Source: Pseudomonas orientalis (GTDB lineage Bacteria > Pseudomonadota > Gammaproteobacteria > Pseudomonadales > Pseudomonadaceae). Taken from it: a DNA stretch of 64,000 bases. The DNA is taken from assembly GCF_022807995.1 (NCBI RefSeq), contig NZ_CP094351.1, positions 3,317,001-3,381,000 on the forward strand, in the 5' to 3' direction. Made by a program: the position numbers and the translations under genes. The first letter of the stretch is position 1. Each line of letters opens with the position of its first letter. Shown here piece by piece: positions 15,841 through 24,424 of the stretch. A model generated the notes under the pieces. That model did not search any database. It was not told the DNA's origin and saw only the letters and a program-made list of their open reading frames with translations.

Positions 15841-17208
15841 ATGGCAATGACAAAACCACGTTCGAAAAAGGCGCTGTATATCGGCTTGCCGCTGGCACTG
15901 GCGGTCACTGCCGGGGCCGGCTTTCTGGTCTGGGATCATTGGTTCAAGGGCAACGCCGGCTACCCGCTGGAGGTGATCAAGCAGGCCAATGAAATGCAGG
16001 ACCGCCTGTTGTCGTTCGACAGCCATATCACCGTGCCCATGGATTTCGGCACCGCCGGCAATGAAGCCGACAAGGACGGCAGCGGCCAGTTCGACCTGGC
16101 CAAGGCGGCGCGCGGGCGATTATCCGGCGCGGCCCTGACCATTTTCGGCTGGCCGGAAATCTGGAACGGCCCCAACGCCCCGCACAAACCCACCGACGGC
16201 TTTGTCGAGGAAGCCCGCCATGAGCAGGAGGTGCGCTACAAGATCATCTCCGGCATGGTCCGCGATTTTCCCAACCAGGTCGGCATTGCCTACAGCCCGG
16301 ACGACATGCGCCGCCTGCACGGCGAAGGCAAGTTCGCGATCTTCATCAGCATGCTCAACGCCTACCCATTGGGTAATGACTTGAACCAGCTGGACCTGTG
16401 GGCGGCGCGCGGCATGCGCATGTTCGGCTTCAGTTACATCGGCAATAACGCCTGGTCGGATTCGTCGCGCCCGCTGCCGTTTTTCAATGACACCACCGAC
16501 GCCCTCGAGGGCTTGTCGCCCATCGGCCAGCAGGCGGTGCAGCGCCTCAATGATCTGGGCGTGATCATCGACGTGTCGCAGATGTCGACCAAGGCCCTGG
16601 AACAGGTCGCGCAGTTGAGCCGTACGCCGATGGTGGCGTCCCACTCGGCCCCCCGCGCGTCGGTGGACATCCCGCGCAACCTCAGCGACAAGGAACTGCA
16701 ACTGATCAAGCGCAGCGGCGGTGTGGTGCAGGTGGTGGGCTTTCCCGCCTACCTGCGTCCGCTGAGCCAGCCGACCCAGGACAAGCTCAATGCCCTGCGC
16801 GCCCGCTTCGACCTGCCGCCGCTGCCGAACCTGGCGATGGCCCTGATGCCGGGCGATGCGATCATCGCCGCATGGCCCGAACAGCGCTTCGGCCAGTACG
16901 CCAGCGAGCTGTACGCGATTCTCGAAGAAGAACCCAAGGCGACCCTCAAGGACTGGGGCGACGCCATCGACTACACCGTGCGCAAGATCGGCATCGACCA
17001 CGTCGGCATCGCATCGGACTTCAACGACGGCGGCGGCCTGCAGGGTTGGGAGAACGTGGGTGAGGTGCGCAACGTCACCGCCGAGCTGATCCAGCGAGGT
17101 TACTCCGAAGCCGATATCGCCAAGCTGTGGGGAGGCAACTTCCTGCGGGTGTGGGAGCAGGTCCGCAAAGCCGCCAAACCCTTGGCCCATCAAGAAGTCA
17201 GTCCATGA
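15841..17208 (+). CDS. pvdM: Pyoverdine maturation dipeptidase-like protein PvdM
   Basis: This 455-residue protein has an N-terminal membrane/signal anchor (ALYIGLPLALAVTAGAGFLV) and a peptidase M19 (renal dipeptidase-like) body: an early metal-site region LSFDSHITVPMDFG and a later HSAPRASVDIPRNLSD segment. PvdM acts in the periplasm during conversion of ferribactin to pyoverdine, together with PvdP, PvdN, PvdO and PvdQ. It is the first gene of a rightward operon. Its stop overlaps the pvdN start (ATGA at 17205-17208), and a PvdS-type promoter lies just upstream. The catalytic role of the dipeptidase fold is less certain than the assignment. Confidence 0.92.
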   Translation: MAMTKPRSKKALYIGLPLALAVTAGAGFLVWDHWFKGNAGYPLEVIKQANEMQDRLLSFDSHITVPMDFGTAGNEADKDGSGQFDLAKAARGRLSGAALTIFGWPEIWNGPNAPHKPTDGFVEEARHEQEVRYKIISGMVRDFPNQVGIAYSPDDMRRLHGEGKFAIFISMLNAYPLGNDLNQLDLWAARGMRMFGFSYIGNNAWSDSSRPLPFFNDTTDALEGLSPIGQQAVQRLNDLGVIIDVSQMSTKALEQVAQLSRTPMVASHSAPRASVDIPRNLSDKELQLIKRSGGVVQVVGFPAYLRPLSQPTQDKLNALRARFDLPPLPNLAMALMPGDAIIAAWPEQRFGQYASELYAILEEEPKATLKDWGDAIDYTVRKIGIDHVGIASDFNDGGGLQGWENVGEVRNVTAELIQRGYSEADIAKLWGGNFLRVWEQVRKAAKPLAHQEVSP

Positions 17209-18473
17209 CCGACCGCCGTACATTCCTCAAACAGGCCGGCGTATTGGCCGCTAGCCTGCCGCTGGGCAACACGCTGATTCCCCAGGCGCTGGCCGCCGCC
17301 ACGAACGACCCATGGACGGACTTCAAACAGCTGTTCAACCAGGACCCGGATTACCTGCATTTTTCCAACTTCCTGGTGGCGTCGCACCCCAGGCCGGTGC
17401 GCGAGGCCATCGATCGCTACCGCGCGCAGATCGACCGCAACCCCGGCCGGGCGATGGACTGGGACCTGCAGGAAACCTGGAAACGCGAAGGCCAGGTGCG
17501 TGAGTGGGCGGGCCGCTACCTGAACGCCACACCGCCACAGATCGCCCTGACCGGCAGCACCTCCGAGGGGCTGGCGATGATTTACGGCGGGATCAAGGTG
17601 CGCGCCGACCAGGAAATCCTCACCACCGAGCATGAGCATTACGCGACGCAGAACGTCCTGGATTTTCGCGTGCGCAGGGAAGGCACCCAGGTACGCCGCA
17701 TCCGGCTGTTCGACAGTGCCAGCCGCGTGTCCGCCGATGAAGTGCTGGGCAATATCCAGCGCAATATTCGCCCCAACACCCGCGTGCTGGGCATGACCTG
17801 GGTACAGTCGGGCAGCGGTGTCAAATTGCCGATCAGCGAAATCGGCCAACTGGTCGATGAATACAACCGCAACCGCGACGATGCCGACCGTCTTCTCTAT
17901 GTGGTCGACGGCGTGCACGGCTTCGGCGTGGAAAACCTCGACTTCCCCGCCATGCACTGCGATTTCTTCATCGCCGGTACCCATAAATGGATGTTCGGCC
18001 CGCGCGGCACCGGCCTGGTGTGCGCTCGCAGCCCCGACAATACCTACGTCACGCCAATGGTGCCGACCTTCTCCGAAGACAAGGATTTCGCCACCATCAT
18101 GACGCCCGGCGGCTACCACGCGTTCGAGCATCGCTGGGCCGCCGACGAGGCCTTCAAGCTGCACCTGCAATTGGGCAAGGCGCGGGTGCAGGCGCGTATT
18201 CATGCACTCAACACCGAGCTTAAAGAGCAACTGCTGGCGCATCCGCGGATAGAACTGGTCACGCCGCGCAGCCCTGAACTATCGGCAGGCTTTACCTTCT
18301 TTCGGGTCAAGGGCCGGGGCTGCGATGCGGTGGCCAGCTACATGATGAAAAACCGTGTGGTAATCGACGCCGTGGACCGTGATGTCGGGCCGGTGATCCG
18401 CACCTCTCCCGGCCTGCTCAACAGCTCGGATGACATCCAGCGCTTCATGGCGCTGCTGAGCCAACGGCTGTGA
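17205..18473 (+). CDS. pvdN: Pyoverdine maturation PLP enzyme PvdN
   Basis: From the ATG that overlaps the pvdM stop the protein is 422 residues. It begins with a Tat signal (MTDRRTFLKQAGVLAAS) and continues as a fold-type I PLP enzyme of the aminotransferase class V kind. The cofactor-binding lysine is Lys261 in AGTHKWMFGPRGTG. PvdN acts in the periplasm on the glutamate side chain attached to the pyoverdine chromophore, giving the succinamide form. It is translationally coupled to pvdM and followed 27 bp later by pvdO. The longer frame starting at 17127 is an artefact, because it lies inside pvdM. Confidence 0.93.
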   Translation: MTDRRTFLKQAGVLAASLPLGNTLIPQALAAATNDPWTDFKQLFNQDPDYLHFSNFLVASHPRPVREAIDRYRAQIDRNPGRAMDWDLQETWKREGQVREWAGRYLNATPPQIALTGSTSEGLAMIYGGIKVRADQEILTTEHEHYATQNVLDFRVRREGTQVRRIRLFDSASRVSADEVLGNIQRNIRPNTRVLGMTWVQSGSGVKLPISEIGQLVDEYNRNRDDADRLLYVVDGVHGFGVENLDFPAMHCDFFIAGTHKWMFGPRGTGLVCARSPDNTYVTPMVPTFSEDKDFATIMTPGGYHAFEHRWAADEAFKLHLQLGKARVQARIHALNTELKEQLLAHPRIELVTPRSPELSAGFTFFRVKGRGCDAVASYMMKNRVVIDAVDRDVGPVIRTSPGLLNSSDDIQRFMALLSQRL

Positions 18474-18500
18474 CCCTTTTTATTTGAACGAGACGCTCCC

Positions 18501-19373
18501 ATGACGCCATTTCGACTCAAACCCCTGACGGCCCTGGCGCTGACCGCACTGTGCGGCGCCCTGCTCCCCGGCCTGGCCCAGGCGGCGGCACCGCAACCTG
18601 GAAAAGTCTTCAAGGACTGCAAGGACTGCCCGGAAATGGTGGTCTTGCCTGCAGGCACCTTCACCATGGGCACCCCGGAAGACGAAGTCGGCCGCGAGCC
18701 CGACGAAGGCCCGATGCATGAAGTGACCTTCGCCAAGCCCTTCGCCATGAGCCGCTTCCACGTCACCGCCGGAGAATGGGACAGCTACGTGCGTCAGACC
18801 GGGGTGAAAATCGCCAATGGCGATGACCGTCCCGGCCGTGAATGCATCGCCGGCAAGCCGCGCTACCCCCAGGGCCCGCGCCAGCCGGCGGTGTGCATGG
18901 ACATGGACGACATCAAGAATTACGTGGCCTGGCTATCGAAAAAGACCGGCCAGCAGTACCACATGGTCAGCGAAGCCCAACGCGAATACGCCGCCCGCGC
19001 CGGCACCAGCGGTCCGTTCCCCTTCCCGTTCGACGAGGGCAAGGGCTACAGCATCGCCAGGCACGCCAACACCTACGGCCCGGCGGACGGTTACAGCTAT
19101 TCATCACCGGTGGGCAGCTATCCGCCGAATGCGTTCGGCATGTACGACATGCACGGCAACGTTTATGAGCGGGTTGCCGATTGTGAACACCCGAACTACG
19201 TCGGCGCGCCGACTGACGGCAGTGCCTGGATGGAACCGAACTGCGCGTCGTACCAGATTCGCGGCAATGACTGGGGCGAGGCGCCGGTATTTTCCCGTTC
19301 CGGCAACCGCAACAACATCTACCCGCAGACGCGCGGTGACTGGATTGGCTTTCGCGTAGTGCGCGATCTCTAA
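18501..19373 (+). CDS. pvdO: Pyoverdine maturation protein PvdO (FGE-sulfatase fold)
   Basis: This 290-residue protein has a Sec-type signal peptide (LTALALTALCGALLPGLAQA) and a formylglycine-generating-enzyme/sulfatase-modifying fold: MVVLPAGTFTMGTPEDEVGRE near the start, FGMYDMHGNVYERVADC in the middle and DWIGFRVVRDL at the end. PvdO takes part in the last oxidation of the chromophore from dihydropyoverdine to pyoverdine in the periplasm. It closes the pvdMNO operon. The tandem REPIN array begins almost immediately after its stop. Confidence 0.92.
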   Translation: MTPFRLKPLTALALTALCGALLPGLAQAAAPQPGKVFKDCKDCPEMVVLPAGTFTMGTPEDEVGREPDEGPMHEVTFAKPFAMSRFHVTAGEWDSYVRQTGVKIANGDDRPGRECIAGKPRYPQGPRQPAVCMDMDDIKNYVAWLSKKTGQQYHMVSEAQREYAARAGTSGPFPFPFDEGKGYSIARHANTYGPADGYSYSSPVGSYPPNAFGMYDMHGNVYERVADCEHPNYVGAPTDGSAWMEPNCASYQIRGNDWGEAPVFSRSGNRNNIYPQTRGDWIGFRVVRDL

Positions 19374-19572
19374 GCCATACACCAATCCATTGTGAGAGCG
19401 GGCTTGCGCCCGATAGCGGAGGATCAGCTTGCCTATGCATTGACTGACACGCTGCCATCGGGGGCAAGCCACCCTCCCACATTTGATCTCCAGCGACCGA
19501 AAGAGATCAATCCCGGGCCAATGCCTCGATCGGGTCCAGCCGCGCCGCATTGCGCGTCGGCACGAAGCCGCG

Positions 19573-19647
19573 ATCAAGCTGGGCATCAGCGGGCGACACT
19601 CGTTGTTGCGGTGGATGTATGCCACCGACGACAACACCAGTCTCTAA
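19573..19647 (+). pseudogene. Remnant: last 24 codons of a LuxR-type regulator gene, copy 1
   Basis: Read on the plus strand this ends a frame as IKLGISGRHSLLRWMYATDD, then NTSL and TAA. The KLGISxRHxLLRW pattern fits the last helix of a LuxR/NarL helix-turn-helix domain (compare the usual RKLGVSxRxELxR). No upstream part of the gene remains: the sequence before it is the reversed 3' tail of macB. Related lipopeptide clusters carry a LuxR-type regulator beyond macB, so this is probably what is left of it. The assignment rests on 24 residues only. Confidence 0.55.
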
Positions 19648-19843
19648 GCCGACACAGGTCAAAATGTGGGAGGGGGCTTGCCCCCGATAGCGGAGTATCA
19701 GCTTGCCTATGCATTGACTGACACACTGCCATCGGGGGCAAGCCCCCTCCCACATTTGATCTCCAGCGACCGCAAGAGATCAATCCCGAGCCAATGCCTC
19801 GATCGGGTCCAGCCGCGCCGCATTGGGCGTCGGCACGAAGCCG

Positions 19844-19918
19844 CGCAAGCTGGGCATCAGCGGGCGACACTCGTTGTTGCGGTGGATGTATGCCACCGAC
19901 GACAACACCAGTCTCTAA
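19844..19918 (+). pseudogene. Remnant LuxR-type 3' tail, copy 2
   Basis: Same tail as copy 1, but the junction reads CGC AAG, giving RKLGISGRHSLLRW, which fits the LuxR consensus even better. Confidence 0.55.
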
Positions 19919-20117
19919 GCCGACACAGGTCAAAATGTGGGAGGGGGCTTGCCCCCGATAGCGGAGTATCAGCTTGCCTATGCATTGACTGACACGCTGC
20001 CATCGAGGGCAAGCCCCCCTCCCACATTTGATCTCCAGCGACCGAAAGAGATCAATCCCGGGCCAATGCCTCGATCGGGTCCAGCCGCGCCGCATTGCGC
20101 GTCGGCACGAAGCCGCG

Positions 20118-20192
20118 ATCAAGCTGGGCATCAGCGGGCGGCATTCGTTGTTGCGGTGGATGTACGCCACCGACAACAACACCAGTCTCTAA
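20118..20192 (+). pseudogene. Remnant LuxR-type 3' tail, copy 3
   Basis: Same tail as copy 1 with a few substitutions (GGCATT for GACACT; ends TDNNTSL). Confidence 0.55.
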
Positions 20193-20388
20193 GCCGACAC
20201 AGGTCAAAATGTGGGGGGGCTTGCCCCCGATGGCGGTGTATCAGCTTGCCTATGCATTGACTGACACGCTGCCATCGGGGGCAAGCCCCCTCCCACATTT
20301 GATCTCCAGCGACCGAAAGAGATCAATCCCGAGCCAATGCCTCGATCGGGTCCAGCCGCGCCGCATTGCGCGTCGGTATGAAGCCGCG

Positions 20389-20463
20389 ATCAAGCTGGGC
20401 ATCAGCGGGCGGCATTCGTTGTTGCGGTGGATGTACGCCACCGACAACAACACCAGTCTCTAA
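20389..20463 (+). pseudogene. Remnant LuxR-type 3' tail, copy 4
   Basis: Nearest copy to the intact macB end; nearly identical to copy 3. Confidence 0.55.
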
Positions 20464-20596
20464 GCCGACACAGGTCAAAATGTGGGAGGGGGCTTGCCCC
20501 CGATAGCGGAGTATCAGCTTGCCTATGCATTGACTGACACGCTGCCATCGAAGGCAAGCCCCCCTCCCACATTTGATCTCCAGCGACCGAAAGAGA

Positions 20597-22555
20597 TCAA
20601 TCCCGAGCCAATGCCTCGATCGGATCCAGCCGCGCCGCATTGCGTGCCGGCACGAAGCCGAACACGATGCCGATCAGCGTCGAGCAGGCAAACGCGGTGA
20701 TGATCGAACCCAGGGAAAACACCATCTCCCACTCCTTCACGAACAGCGAGAACAAGTAGCCGATGGCATAGGACAGCGAGATACCGATAATCCCGCCGAT
20801 CAGACACACCATCACCGCCTCCACCAGAAACTGCTGGCGGATATCCGATTGCCGCGCCCCTACCGCCATGCGAATGCCAATCTCGCGGGTACGTTCGGTG
20901 ACCGACACCAGCATGATATTCATCACGCCAATGCCACCCACCAGCAACGAAATCACCGCGATCAATGACAACAGCAGCGCCAGCGAACGGCTGGTTTTCT
21001 GCACCGTCTGCATGATGCTGTCGAGGTTGTTGGTAAAGAAGTCCTTGGTGCCGTGGCGTTGCAGCATGAGCTTGTTGACGTTGTCCTCCACCACCTTGCT
21101 CGGCTGGCCGTCCTTGATACGCACGGTGATGCTGTCCAGATGGCGCTGCCCCAACAGGCGCCCCGCGGCCGTCTCATACGGCACCCACACGTTCAGCGCC
21201 TTGCTGGCGGCGAACAGGTTCTTGTTGTCCGCCGTCACCCCGATCACCGTGCACGGCAGGTTGCCGACCAGGATCACCTGGCCCAGGGGGTCGACGTTCG
21301 GCCCGAACAGGCGATGCCGGGTGTTGTGGTCGATCACCACCACCTGCGCCTGACGCCGTGCATCGCTTTCACTGAAGGCGATACCGACTTCGAGTTTGAG
21401 GCCCTTGACCTTGAAGTAGCGGTCGCTGACGCCGTTGACCTGGGCATCCACATCGATATTGCCAAAGCGCAGCAACAGGTTGCGCCCCACCATCGGCGTG
21501 GCGCTGTCGACGTAATACAGCTGGTTCAACGCGTCCACATCCGCAGGCATCAGGGTCTCGATGGCGGAGGCGCGACTGTCACCGAAACTGGTGCCGGAAA
21601 AGATATCGATGGTGTTGCTGCCGATGGCCTGGATGTCCTTGAGCACATAACGCTTGGCGCCCTCGCCGATGGCCGAGATCGACACCACCGAGGTGATGCC
21701 GATGACAATGCCGAGCATGGTCAGCAAGGTGCGCATGCGGTGGGAAACCAGCGCGACCCAGGCCATATTGAAGGCTTCCTTGAACAACCCCAGGCTCGCC
21801 ACCAGGCGTCGCGCGCCGCTGCGCCGGGGCTCGATTGGCGCTTCGTGGGGCAGATCCAGATCGACACGTTCGTTGGCCTTGTCGCTGACGATCTCACCGT
21901 CGCACACCTCGACGATACGCTGGGCATTGGCCGCCACCTTGGGGTCGTGGGTGACGATGATCACCGTGTGCCCGGCCGCGTGCAGCTCGGCGAGGATGCG
22001 CATCACCTCCTTGCCGCTGTGGGTGTCGAGGGCACCGGTGGGTTCGTCGGCCAGGATCACCTCGCCGCCATTCATCAAGGCCCGGGCGATACTCACGCGC
22101 TGCTGCTGCCCACCGGACAACTGACTCGGCCGATGGGTGACATGCCCCGACAGACCCAGGCGCGCGAGCAACTCCCGCGCGCGACTGTGGCGCTGGCTTT
22201 CCGGGATACCGGCGTAGATCGCCGGCATTTCCACGTTGTGCAAGGCACTCAGATGCGCCAGCAGATGATAGCGCTGGAAGATAAACCCGAAGTAATCGCG
22301 GCGCAGTTCCGCCAATTGCTCATCGCCCAGGGAACGGGTTTCGATGCCGTTGATTTTGTAGCTGCCGGCGGTGGCGTAATCCAGGCCGCCGAGGATGTTC
22401 ATCAGCGTCGATTTACCCGAACCCGAGGCGCCGATGATCGCCAGCATTTCCCCGGCGTGAATGGTCAGGTCAATGCCCTTGAGGGCGATGAATTCGCGCT
22501 CGCCAGCCATGAAACTGCGGGTGATGCCCTTGAGCTCCAGCAGGGGTTGAGTCAT
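20597..22555 (-). CDS. macB: MacB-type ABC transporter (ATPase-permease fusion), lipopeptide export
   Basis: This 652-residue protein has an N-terminal ABC ATPase (Walker A GASGSGKST, signature LSGGQQQRVSIARAL, Walker B VILADEPTGALD). A first membrane helix follows near residue 275 (LLTMLGIVIGITSVV), then a large periplasmic domain and three C-terminal helices (ALLLSLIAVISLLVGGIGVM and the last two segments). This is the MacB layout. It begins three bases after macA and is the last gene of the synthetase operon, so it most likely exports the lipopeptide through the outer membrane with MacA and a TolC-like channel. PvdT is a paralogous alternative because pvd genes are close, but the operon position argues for the lipopeptide. 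Confidence 0.88.
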   Translation of the reverse strand: MTQPLLELKGITRSFMAGEREFIALKGIDLTIHAGEMLAIIGASGSGKSTLMNILGGLDYATAGSYKINGIETRSLGDEQLAELRRDYFGFIFQRYHLLAHLSALHNVEMPAIYAGIPESQRHSRARELLARLGLSGHVTHRPSQLSGGQQQRVSIARALMNGGEVILADEPTGALDTHSGKEVMRILAELHAAGHTVIIVTHDPKVAANAQRIVEVCDGEIVSDKANERVDLDLPHEAPIEPRRSGARRLVASLGLFKEAFNMAWVALVSHRMRTLLTMLGIVIGITSVVSISAIGEGAKRYVLKDIQAIGSNTIDIFSGTSFGDSRASAIETLMPADVDALNQLYYVDSATPMVGRNLLLRFGNIDVDAQVNGVSDRYFKVKGLKLEVGIAFSESDARRQAQVVVIDHNTRHRLFGPNVDPLGQVILVGNLPCTVIGVTADNKNLFAASKALNVWVPYETAAGRLLGQRHLDSITVRIKDGQPSKVVEDNVNKLMLQRHGTKDFFTNNLDSIMQTVQKTSRSLALLLSLIAVISLLVGGIGVMNIMLVSVTERTREIGIRMAVGARQSDIRQQFLVEAVMVCLIGGIIGISLSYAIGYLFSLFVKEWEMVFSLGSIITAFACSTLIGIVFGFVPARNAARLDPIEALARD

Positions 22556-22558
22556 GGC

Positions 22559-23710
22559 TCAATTCCCCGCCACGGCAGGCGAGGCGTCGCCAATCACCAC
22601 CTTGTCGCCCTCGACCAGGCCGTCGAGGATCTGCACCTTGACGTTGTTGTTGATGCCGGTCTTCACCTCACGCACCTGCGCCTTGCCCTTGGCATCCAAC
22701 ACCCGCACTGCATAGCCGCCCTCGGCATTGCGCGCGCCCAACGCCGCCACCGGCACCATCAGCACAGCCTCGGCGGTGTCGAGCACGATACGCACCTGGG
22801 CGGTCATGGCGATGCGCAGACGGTGATCGGGGTTGGGCACATCGAACAGCGCGTTATAGAACACCGCCGTATTCTGCTTGGGCGTGCCGGCGGTCTGGGT
22901 TTCCAGAAAATTCTGCGGTGCCGGTTCAGTGCCACGCAGTTTGGCGTAATAGCGCTTGTCGGCCTCACCGAGAATGGTGAAGTACACCTGCTGGCCGGGG
23001 CTGATGTGAATCACATCCGCTTCCGACACCTGGGCCTTGACCGTCATGGTGTCCAGGTCAGCCAGCTTGAGCAGCACCGGCGCCAGCTGGTTGGCGATGA
23101 CCGTCTGGCCTTCCTGAGTAACGATACCCACCACATCGCCGTCGATGGGCGCGTTGATGCGGGTATAGGCCAGGTTGACCTTGGCCGTGTCGATCTGGAT
23201 ATGCGCGCTCTTGATCTGCGCATCCAGCGACAGCAGATTGGCCTGCTGCACCTGGAAGGTCGACTCGGCGTCTTCGAAATCCTGGCGCGACACCGACTCA
23301 TCGGCCTGCAAGCCCTTGTAGCGTTCATACACCGACCTGGCCTGCCTGACCTGCGCCGCCGTAGCGCGGCGCTGAGCCTGCAGATTCTCCTCGTCGACCT
23401 GGGCCTTGCGCAGCGTGTTCTGCAGAATCAGCGGATCAATCTCGGCCAGCCACTGGCCTTTCTTGACCTTGTCACCCACCTTGACCTTGAGCGACTTCAA
23501 CTGACCGGAAACCTGCGCGCCGACATCGACCTGCTTGACCCCCTCCAGCAGGCCGGTGGCGAGAACCGCGTTTTCGATATCGCCGCGTTCAACCGTGGCG
23601 GTGAGGTACTGGGGCGCGTCGGCAGGCGCCTTGACGGTGTAAATGATCAAGCCGATGGCGATCGCCACGACTGCGAATATCCCGATTTTGCGTAACTTAG
23701 ACGTTTGCAT
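22559..23710 (-). CDS. macA: MacA-type periplasmic adaptor protein, lipopeptide export
   Basis: The start is set at MQTSKLRKIGIFAVVAIAIG (ATG at 23710, 383 residues); a longer frame would need a TTG at 23755. The N-terminal helix anchors it in the inner membrane. Then come the lipoyl-like half (TATVERGDIENAVLATGLLEG), a long alpha-helical hairpin (about residues 95-180), the second lipoyl half (APIDGDVVGIVTQEGQTVI) and beta-barrel parts, as in MacA and PvdR. It links MacB to an outer-membrane channel. No TolC/OpmQ-type gene is found in the window. It is separated from synthetase C by about 700 bp of repeats. Confidence 0.88.
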   Translation of the reverse strand: MQTSKLRKIGIFAVVAIAIGLIIYTVKAPADAPQYLTATVERGDIENAVLATGLLEGVKQVDVGAQVSGQLKSLKVKVGDKVKKGQWLAEIDPLILQNTLRKAQVDEENLQAQRRATAAQVRQARSVYERYKGLQADESVSRQDFEDAESTFQVQQANLLSLDAQIKSAHIQIDTAKVNLAYTRINAPIDGDVVGIVTQEGQTVIANQLAPVLLKLADLDTMTVKAQVSEADVIHISPGQQVYFTILGEADKRYYAKLRGTEPAPQNFLETQTAGTPKQNTAVFYNALFDVPNPDHRLRIAMTAQVRIVLDTAEAVLMVPVAALGARNAEGGYAVRVLDAKGKAQVREVKTGINNNVKVQILDGLVEGDKVVIGDASPAVAGN

Positions 23711-23844
23711 AAATGACCATAAAATTGAGCTTTTTGATTGAGCACGGGTATCCAAACCCTAACCACGATGCGCAGCGAGTCGCTCTTGATCTTGATCTGG
23801 CTTTTGATCCTGGGCGCCCCGTTAAACCACGCTGGCCGAACGCA

Positions 23845-24052
23845 GGCTTGAATCCGTGGGCAACCCGGCAGGACGCCGGGTTAGCCGCACTGGGCCATGG
23901 ATGGCCCATTGCGGCGGCCCACGGATTCAAGCCGGAGAGAGGGCACACCGAGCCCAGGCGAGGTGCCGAGTGGTGGGGCAAGAGCGTTTTGCTTACTTTT
24001 GCGCTTTTCAAAAGTGAGCCGCTGTAAGAGCGGAACCCATAGCAGCCGTGAC
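23845..24052. repeat. Intergenic palindromic element with cloverleaf-like folding potential
   Basis: Long arms GGCTTGAATCCGTGGGC (23845-23861) and GCCCACGGATTCAAGCC (23917-23933) enclose two further hairpins, AACCCGGCAGGACGCCGGGTT and TGGGCCATGGATGGCCCA. After it, TGCTTACTTTTG and CAAAAGTGAGC form another hairpin. The layout is that of a dispersed Pseudomonas intergenic repeat; no reading frame is supported. Together with the next array it fills the gap between synthetase C and macA. Confidence 0.75.
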
Positions 24053-24060
24053 CGCAGAAA

Positions 24061-24408
24061 CGGATATGTACTCGGTCTAGTCCAACATCCCGGTCGGCCC
24101 AGAGGCCGCCATCGGGGGCAAGCCCCCTCCCACATTTGGACCGAGGTGTATCAGATGGGTAACCGTCGGCTGACAGGCCGCGGATATGTACCCGGTCTAG
24201 TCCAACATCCCGGTCGGCCCAGAGGCCGCCATCGGGGGCAAGCCCCCTCCCACATTTGGACCGAGGTGTATCAGATGGGTAACCGTCGGCTGACAGGCCG
24301 CGGATATGTACCCGGTCCAATCCAACATCCCGGTCGGCCCAGAGGCCGCCATCGGGGGCAAGCCCCCTCCCACATTTGGACCGAGGCGTATCAGGAACAA
24401 GCCCCTTC
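24061..24408. repeat. Three direct 120-bp repeats, each with one family-1 REP
   Basis: Units begin with CGGATATGTA at 24061, 24181 and 24301, exactly 120 bp apart. They are almost identical, apart from a change near the start of units 1 and 3 and a shortened end in unit 3. Each holds one half-palindrome (CATCGGGGGCAAGCCCCCTC then CCACATTT). The array stops about 20 bp before the end of synthetase C. Unlike the other two arrays, no tail of a neighbouring gene is recognisable in the unit. Confidence 0.93.
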
Positions 24409-24424
24409 CCACCTTTGGCGGCCG

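Larger units (their letters stand above)
19391..20580. repeat. Tandem array of ~272-bp units: REPIN + macB 3' tail + luxR-like 3' tail
   Basis: The 1.2 kb between pvdO and macB has no intact gene. It is a direct repeat, marked by CAGCGACCG at 19491, 19764, 20036, 20307 and (native macB end) 20581, so the period is 271-274 bp. Each unit reads: a REPIN (family-1 REP pair about 90 bp long), the last ~70 bases of macB in reverse with its stop, an abrupt junction, then 75 bases that look like the end of a rightward luxR-type gene with its TAA, then a short spacer. The first REPIN is the most degenerate. Open frames across the array (100-200 codons) are by-products of the repeats. Confidence 0.92.

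Noticed and set aside
19391..20580. CRISPR array
   Set aside because: Units are about 272 bp (188 and 120 bp in the other arrays), have no unique spacers and contain REP palindromes; no cas genes are present.
19391..20660. Open frames of 67-198 codons in the pvdO-macB gap
   Set aside because: They read through REPIN palindromes and repeat with the 272-bp unit; only the gene tails inside them are meaningful.
20597..23710. Calling the exporter pvdT/pvdR
   Set aside because: It follows the lipopeptide synthetases in the same operon, no opmQ adjoins it, and the synthetase carries tandem thioesterases. PvdRT remains a stated alternative.
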